A stretch of DNA of 64,000 nt, from NCBI GenBank assembly GCA_024234635.1, contig JACKNX010000018.1, positions 16,364 through 80,363 on the forward strand. The letters are read 5' to 3'. The position numbers and the translations under genes are program-made. The DNA is from Pseudomonadales bacterium (GTDB lineage Bacteria > Pseudomonadota > Gammaproteobacteria > Pseudomonadales > Azotimanducaceae). Shown here one piece after another: positions 60,803 through 64,000 of this stretch. How positions within the stretch are numbered: the stretch's first letter is position 1; every line of letters starts with the position of its first letter. A model generated the notes under the pieces. The model did no database searches. It was not told where the DNA came from and saw nothing but the letters and a program-made list of their open reading frames with translations.

Positions 60803-63184
60803 ATGGACATCGAACAGGACGGCGTTCCCGTCGAACGCGACGACAAGCAGATCATCCTCCCCGGCGAAGGCCTGCCGGGATTGCTCTATATCCTGCCCCA
60901 CGACCAGCGACCGCTTTTCCCTGGCCAGGCGCTGCCCCTGGTGCTGGGCGCCACCCAGTGGCTGCCGACGCTCGAGGCCATGCGGGAGCGGGGCCACGAC
61001 GTCATCGGCCTGCTCGGCATGCCCGGCAGCGTCGAGGACGGCATCGACACCAATCGCCTTTACACCATGGGTACGGCCTGCCGTATTCACCGTGTGCACC
61101 GCGACGGCGAGGTGCTGCACCTGCTGCTGGAAGGCCTGCAGCGTTTTCGCGTGCGCCAGTGGAGCCGCACGGAACCTCCCCTGCTGGCCAGTGTGCAGTA
61201 TTTTCCCGACCGCACGGACAAGCCGGCCGCGGAGCAGACCGCCTATGCCGTGGCGATCATCAATATCATCAAGGAACTGATTCCGCTGAACCCGCTGTAT
61301 GGCGAGGAGTTGAAGATCTTCCTCGGCCGGTCCAGTCCCAACCGACCGGCCGTGCTGGCCGACTTTGCGGCATCGATGACCACCGCATCGCGGGAAGTGC
61401 TGCAGGACGTGCTGGAAACCGTGGAACTGGATAAACGGCTGCAGAAGGTTGTGGAACTGCTGCACAAGGAACTGAAGATCGCAGCCGCGCAACAGGAAAT
61501 CCGCGAACACGTGGAAAAGGAGATCCAGAGCCATCAGCGCGAACAGGTACTGCGCCAGCAGCTCAAGTACATCCAGAAGGAACTGGGTCTGGCAAAGGAC
61601 GATAAAACGGCACAGCTGGAACAGTTCCGTGAGCGTGCCGCCACGTTGCAGTTTGCGCCCGCGGCCCGGAAGCGCTTCGACGAGGAAATGGAAAAACTGG
61701 CGATGCTCGATCCCAGCGCCGCCGAATGGAACGTCACCCGCAACTATCTGGACTGGCTTACCAGCCTGCCCTGGGGCGTGACCACCCGCGACGCCACGGA
61801 TCTCGCCACGGCCGCGAAGGTTCTGGCCAGACACCACGAAGGCCTCGACGACGTGCGGGACCGTATCCTCGAGTTCCTGGCGCTCGGCGTCAGTCGTGGC
61901 AACGCGGCCGGCTCCATCATCTGCCTCGTGGGACCGCCCGGTGTCGGCAAGACCTCCCTCGGGCGCGCCATCGCCGAGGCCCTGAATCGCCAGTTCTTCC
62001 GCTTCAGCGTCGGCGGCATGCGCGACGAGGCCGAGATCAAGGGCCACCGGCGCACGTACATCGGCGCCCTTCCCGGCAAATTGCTGCAGGCGCTCAAGGA
62101 CTGCGGCACGCAGAACCCGGTGATCATGCTCGACGAGATCGACAAGATCGGCGCCTCCTACCAGGGCGATCCGGCGGCTGCGCTCCTGGAAGTGCTGGAC
62201 CCGGAGCAGAATTCGACGTTCCGGGATCACTATCTCGATGTCGACTTCGACCTGTCGAAAGTGCTCTTCGTCTGCACCGCCAACCAGCTGGATACCATCC
62301 CCGCGCCCCTGCTCGACCGGATGGAAGTGATTCACCTGTCCGGCTACCTGGACAGCGAAAAACTCGCCATCGCCCGCAAGCACCTGTGGCCGCGTCAGGT
62401 GCTGAAGTCGGGACGAAAACGCACCGACATTCGCCTTGATGCGGCGGCGCTGCGCGAGGTCGTGGAACACTACGCCCGCGAAGCAGGGGTGCGGCAACTG
62501 GAAAAACACCTGGCACGAATCGTCCGCAAGGCCAACGTCAGTCTGGTAAACGGCAGCAACGCGCCGATCGTCGTGCACAAGGCGGACATCGCCCGCTATC
62601 TCGGTCCCCGACTGTTCGAAAACGAACGCCTCGAACGCGGGGTGGGTATCGTCACGGGACTTGCCTGGACCGCCATGGGTGGCGCGACGCTGCCGGTGGA
62701 AGCCACGCTGGTGCACCGCAACGGCGCAGGTCTCAAGCTCACCGGCCAGCTCGGCAACGTGATGCAGGAGTCCGCCAATATCGCCTACAGCTACGTACGT
62801 TCCGCCGCCAGGCAACTGGGCCTGGACCCGGCCTGGTTCGATGACGCCACCATCCACCTGCACGTGCCAGCCGGCGCCACGCCAAAGGATGGTCCCAGCG
62901 CAGGTATCACCATGGCCACTGCCCTGGTGTCCCTGGCGAGCGGCCGGCAAGCACCCGCAAGACTGGCAATGACGGGAGAGCTCACGCTTTCGGGTCAAGT
63001 CTACCCAGTGGGTGGAATTCGTGAGAAGCTGCTTGCAGCCAAACGCCAGGGGATCAAACGGGTGATCCTGCCGGCCGCCAACGAGCGCGATGTCGTGGAA
63101 GTTCCAGCCGCCGTGAAGGCCGGGATCGACATTCACTACGCCCGGGACTACCGGGACGTGCAGCGGCTGGTTTTCATTCCGTAG
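60803..63184 (+). CDS. lon: ATP-dependent protease Lon
   Basis: A 793-residue cytoplasmic AAA+ serine protease. Order: N-terminal substrate domain (about 10-210), coiled-coil linker (about 225-300), AAA+ with Walker A GPPGVGKTSLG and Walker B PVIMLDEIDK, then the protease domain with catalytic Ser in DGPSAGI and Lys in REKLLAAKRQG. The ATG at 60803 starts MDIEQDGVPV; an ATG-like frame to 60731 adds residues overlapping the promoter region. It is not beside clpX or hupB as the housekeeping lon usually is, so it may be a second copy; this cannot be told from the window. Confidence 0.93.
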   Translation: MDIEQDGVPVERDDKQIILPGEGLPGLLYILPHDQRPLFPGQALPLVLGATQWLPTLEAMRERGHDVIGLLGMPGSVEDGIDTNRLYTMGTACRIHRVHRDGEVLHLLLEGLQRFRVRQWSRTEPPLLASVQYFPDRTDKPAAEQTAYAVAIINIIKELIPLNPLYGEELKIFLGRSSPNRPAVLADFAASMTTASREVLQDVLETVELDKRLQKVVELLHKELKIAAAQQEIREHVEKEIQSHQREQVLRQQLKYIQKELGLAKDDKTAQLEQFRERAATLQFAPAARKRFDEEMEKLAMLDPSAAEWNVTRNYLDWLTSLPWGVTTRDATDLATAAKVLARHHEGLDDVRDRILEFLALGVSRGNAAGSIICLVGPPGVGKTSLGRAIAEALNRQFFRFSVGGMRDEAEIKGHRRTYIGALPGKLLQALKDCGTQNPVIMLDEIDKIGASYQGDPAAALLEVLDPEQNSTFRDHYLDVDFDLSKVLFVCTANQLDTIPAPLLDRMEVIHLSGYLDSEKLAIARKHLWPRQVLKSGRKRTDIRLDAAALREVVEHYAREAGVRQLEKHLARIVRKANVSLVNGSNAPIVVHKADIARYLGPRLFENERLERGVGIVTGLAWTAMGGATLPVEATLVHRNGAGLKLTGQLGNVMQESANIAYSYVRSAARQLGLDPAWFDDATIHLHVPAGATPKDGPSAGITMATALVSLASGRQAPARLAMTGELTLSGQVYPVGGIREKLLAAKRQGIKRVILPAANERDVVEVPAAVKAGIDIHYARDYRDVQRLVFIP

Positions 63185-63197
63185 TCACCATCACCGT

Positions 63198-64000
63198 ATG
63201 CCTGAGTTGCCGGACGGCCACGCCATAGCGGCCATTGTGCTGACCGTGAGCGCCCTGTGGGCGTACACGCGACCCAACTGGTCCCTGGAGCTGACGAGCC
63301 TGGGTCTGCTGGCCGTGCTCGCTTTTGCGGCCGCCGCCTTCCCCCATCCCAATCTGCATCCTCAGGATTACTTCGCCGGTTTCGGCAACGAAGCCCTGAT
63401 CGCCGTCTGCGCCCTGATGGTGCTGGGCCAGGGTCTGGTGCGTACCGGCGCGCTGGAACCCGTTGGCCGCACACTCGGCCGTTTCTGGCGCAAGGCGCCA
63501 TTCCTCACGTTCCTGCTCACGCTGGTCGTCGCCGCAACGCTGTCCGCATTCGTCAACAACACGCCCATTGTCGTGCTGCTGCTGCCCATCCTCGTGAGCG
63601 TATGCCTGAAGGCGGATGATTCGCCCGCTCGGGTACTGATGCCGATGAACTTCGCCACCATCGTGGGCGGCGCCATCACCACCATTGGTACCTCCACCAA
63701 CCTGCTGGTCGTTGGTGTGGCCGAAAAACTCGGCATGGAACGGCTGGGCATGTTCGACTTCGTCCTCCCTGCCTCGATCGCCGCCGGCGTTGCCATCCTG
63801 TACCTGTGGCTGATCGCCCCGTTGCTGCTGCCCCGTCGGGACATCGGTCTGGAACGCCAGTCGCCACGGGTGTACGAAGCACGCCTGCAACTGCGCCCGG
63901 ACTCGCCGGCCTGCGGCAAGACACTGGAACAGGCCATCGCCATGACCAACGGCGAAATGAAGGTAGTGCGCGTGCGACGCGAAGGCACGTTCATTCTGCC
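63198..64000 (+). CDS. SLC13/DASS-type transporter, 5' part (cut by window edge)
   Basis: The frame from ATG 63198 is open to the window end (267 codons). It has helices at about 8-25, 30-48, 65-85 and 100-140, the NNTPIVVLLLPI block and GTSTNLLVVG, the hairpin motifs of the divalent-anion:sodium symporter family. An apparent TrkA-C (RCK_C) domain begins near residue 225 (ARLQLRPDSPACGKTLEQAI), as in bacterial members that carry such domains between helices. Substrate unknown (dicarboxylate, sulfate or other anions). It follows lon by 13 bp and may be cotranscribed. Not a complete frame because its stop is outside. Confidence 0.85.
   Translation, partial: MPELPDGHAIAAIVLTVSALWAYTRPNWSLELTSLGLLAVLAFAAAAFPHPNLHPQDYFAGFGNEALIAVCALMVLGQGLVRTGALEPVGRTLGRFWRKAPFLTFLLTLVVAATLSAFVNNTPIVVLLLPILVSVCLKADDSPARVLMPMNFATIVGGAITTIGTSTNLLVVGVAEKLGMERLGMFDFVLPASIAAGVAILYLWLIAPLLLPRRDIGLERQSPRVYEARLQLRPDSPACGKTLEQAIAMTNGEMKVVRVRREGTFIL

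Noticed and set aside
60622..60855. 77-codon frame containing the Thr-rich peptide as a longer protein
   Set aside because: The upstream part overlaps the lon start antisense and the promoter candidate lies inside it; only the last 28 codons make a sensible leader peptide.
60455..63136. 893-codon minus-strand open frame
   Set aside because: Antisense to lon, whose AAA and protease motifs are intact on plus; only the last part carries the thrS leader peptide in another frame.

Overview
The window looks like a chromosomal segment of a high-GC gammaproteobacterium. The evidence is a ZipA N-terminus next to smc, a complete System I cytochrome c maturation operon ending in ccmI, and TtcA, YheU, YaaA, YbbA/YbbP/TesA, BolA-like and tail-specific protease genes. 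Several TonB-dependent receptors, a P450 and a Rieske oxygenase suggest a free-living organism that scavenges hydrophobic organics. The genus cannot be named from what is visible. No rRNA, tRNA, CRISPR array, insertion sequence or phage gene was seen.

Layout. 1-3.9 kb: zipA (cut by the window edge) behind smc. 4-10.8 kb: ccmABCDEFGHI on the minus strand, almost every junction overlapping. 11-19.4 kb: a putative catabolic locus, with P450 and a TonB receptor on plus converging on a Rieske oxygenase, GPH-type transporter and serine hydrolase on minus. 19.5-33.3 kb (minus): three small exported DUF11-like proteins, a 2273-residue exported protein with a predicted outer-membrane barrel, a second TonB receptor and ppnN. 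33.4-41.1 kb: yheU, then a response regulator translationally coupled to a 2110-residue Ser/Thr-kinase/histidine-kinase hybrid. 41-47.7 kb: a lipoprotein, ttcA, a GGDEF/EAL protein and ybbP-ybbA. 47.8-58.3 kb: tesA, a BolA family gene, yaaA, a DUF1244 gene, a signal peptidase paralogue, an FKBP, prc, an oligopeptidase and a cardiolipin synthase. 58.5-64 kb: a threonyl-tRNA synthetase without TGS domain behind a Thr-rich leader peptide and terminator, then lon and an SLC13-type transporter cut by the right edge.

The two most interesting items are the thrS leader and the surface-protein cluster. The leader is a 28-codon frame with 7 Thr codons, a palindrome at its stop, a second hairpin and a terminator-like hairpin, in the classical order of leader-peptide attenuation. 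The surface-protein cluster has three proteins that share a related N-terminal domain and a giant barrel protein with a roughly 250-residue internal duplication; a large sensory kinase system lies just upstream. Any functional link between that kinase and the surface cluster is inference from proximity only.

Start codons were chosen from Shine-Dalgarno spacing, signal peptides and family starts. Many genes use GTG or TTG. Long open frames antisense to real genes are common at this GC content and were left out.
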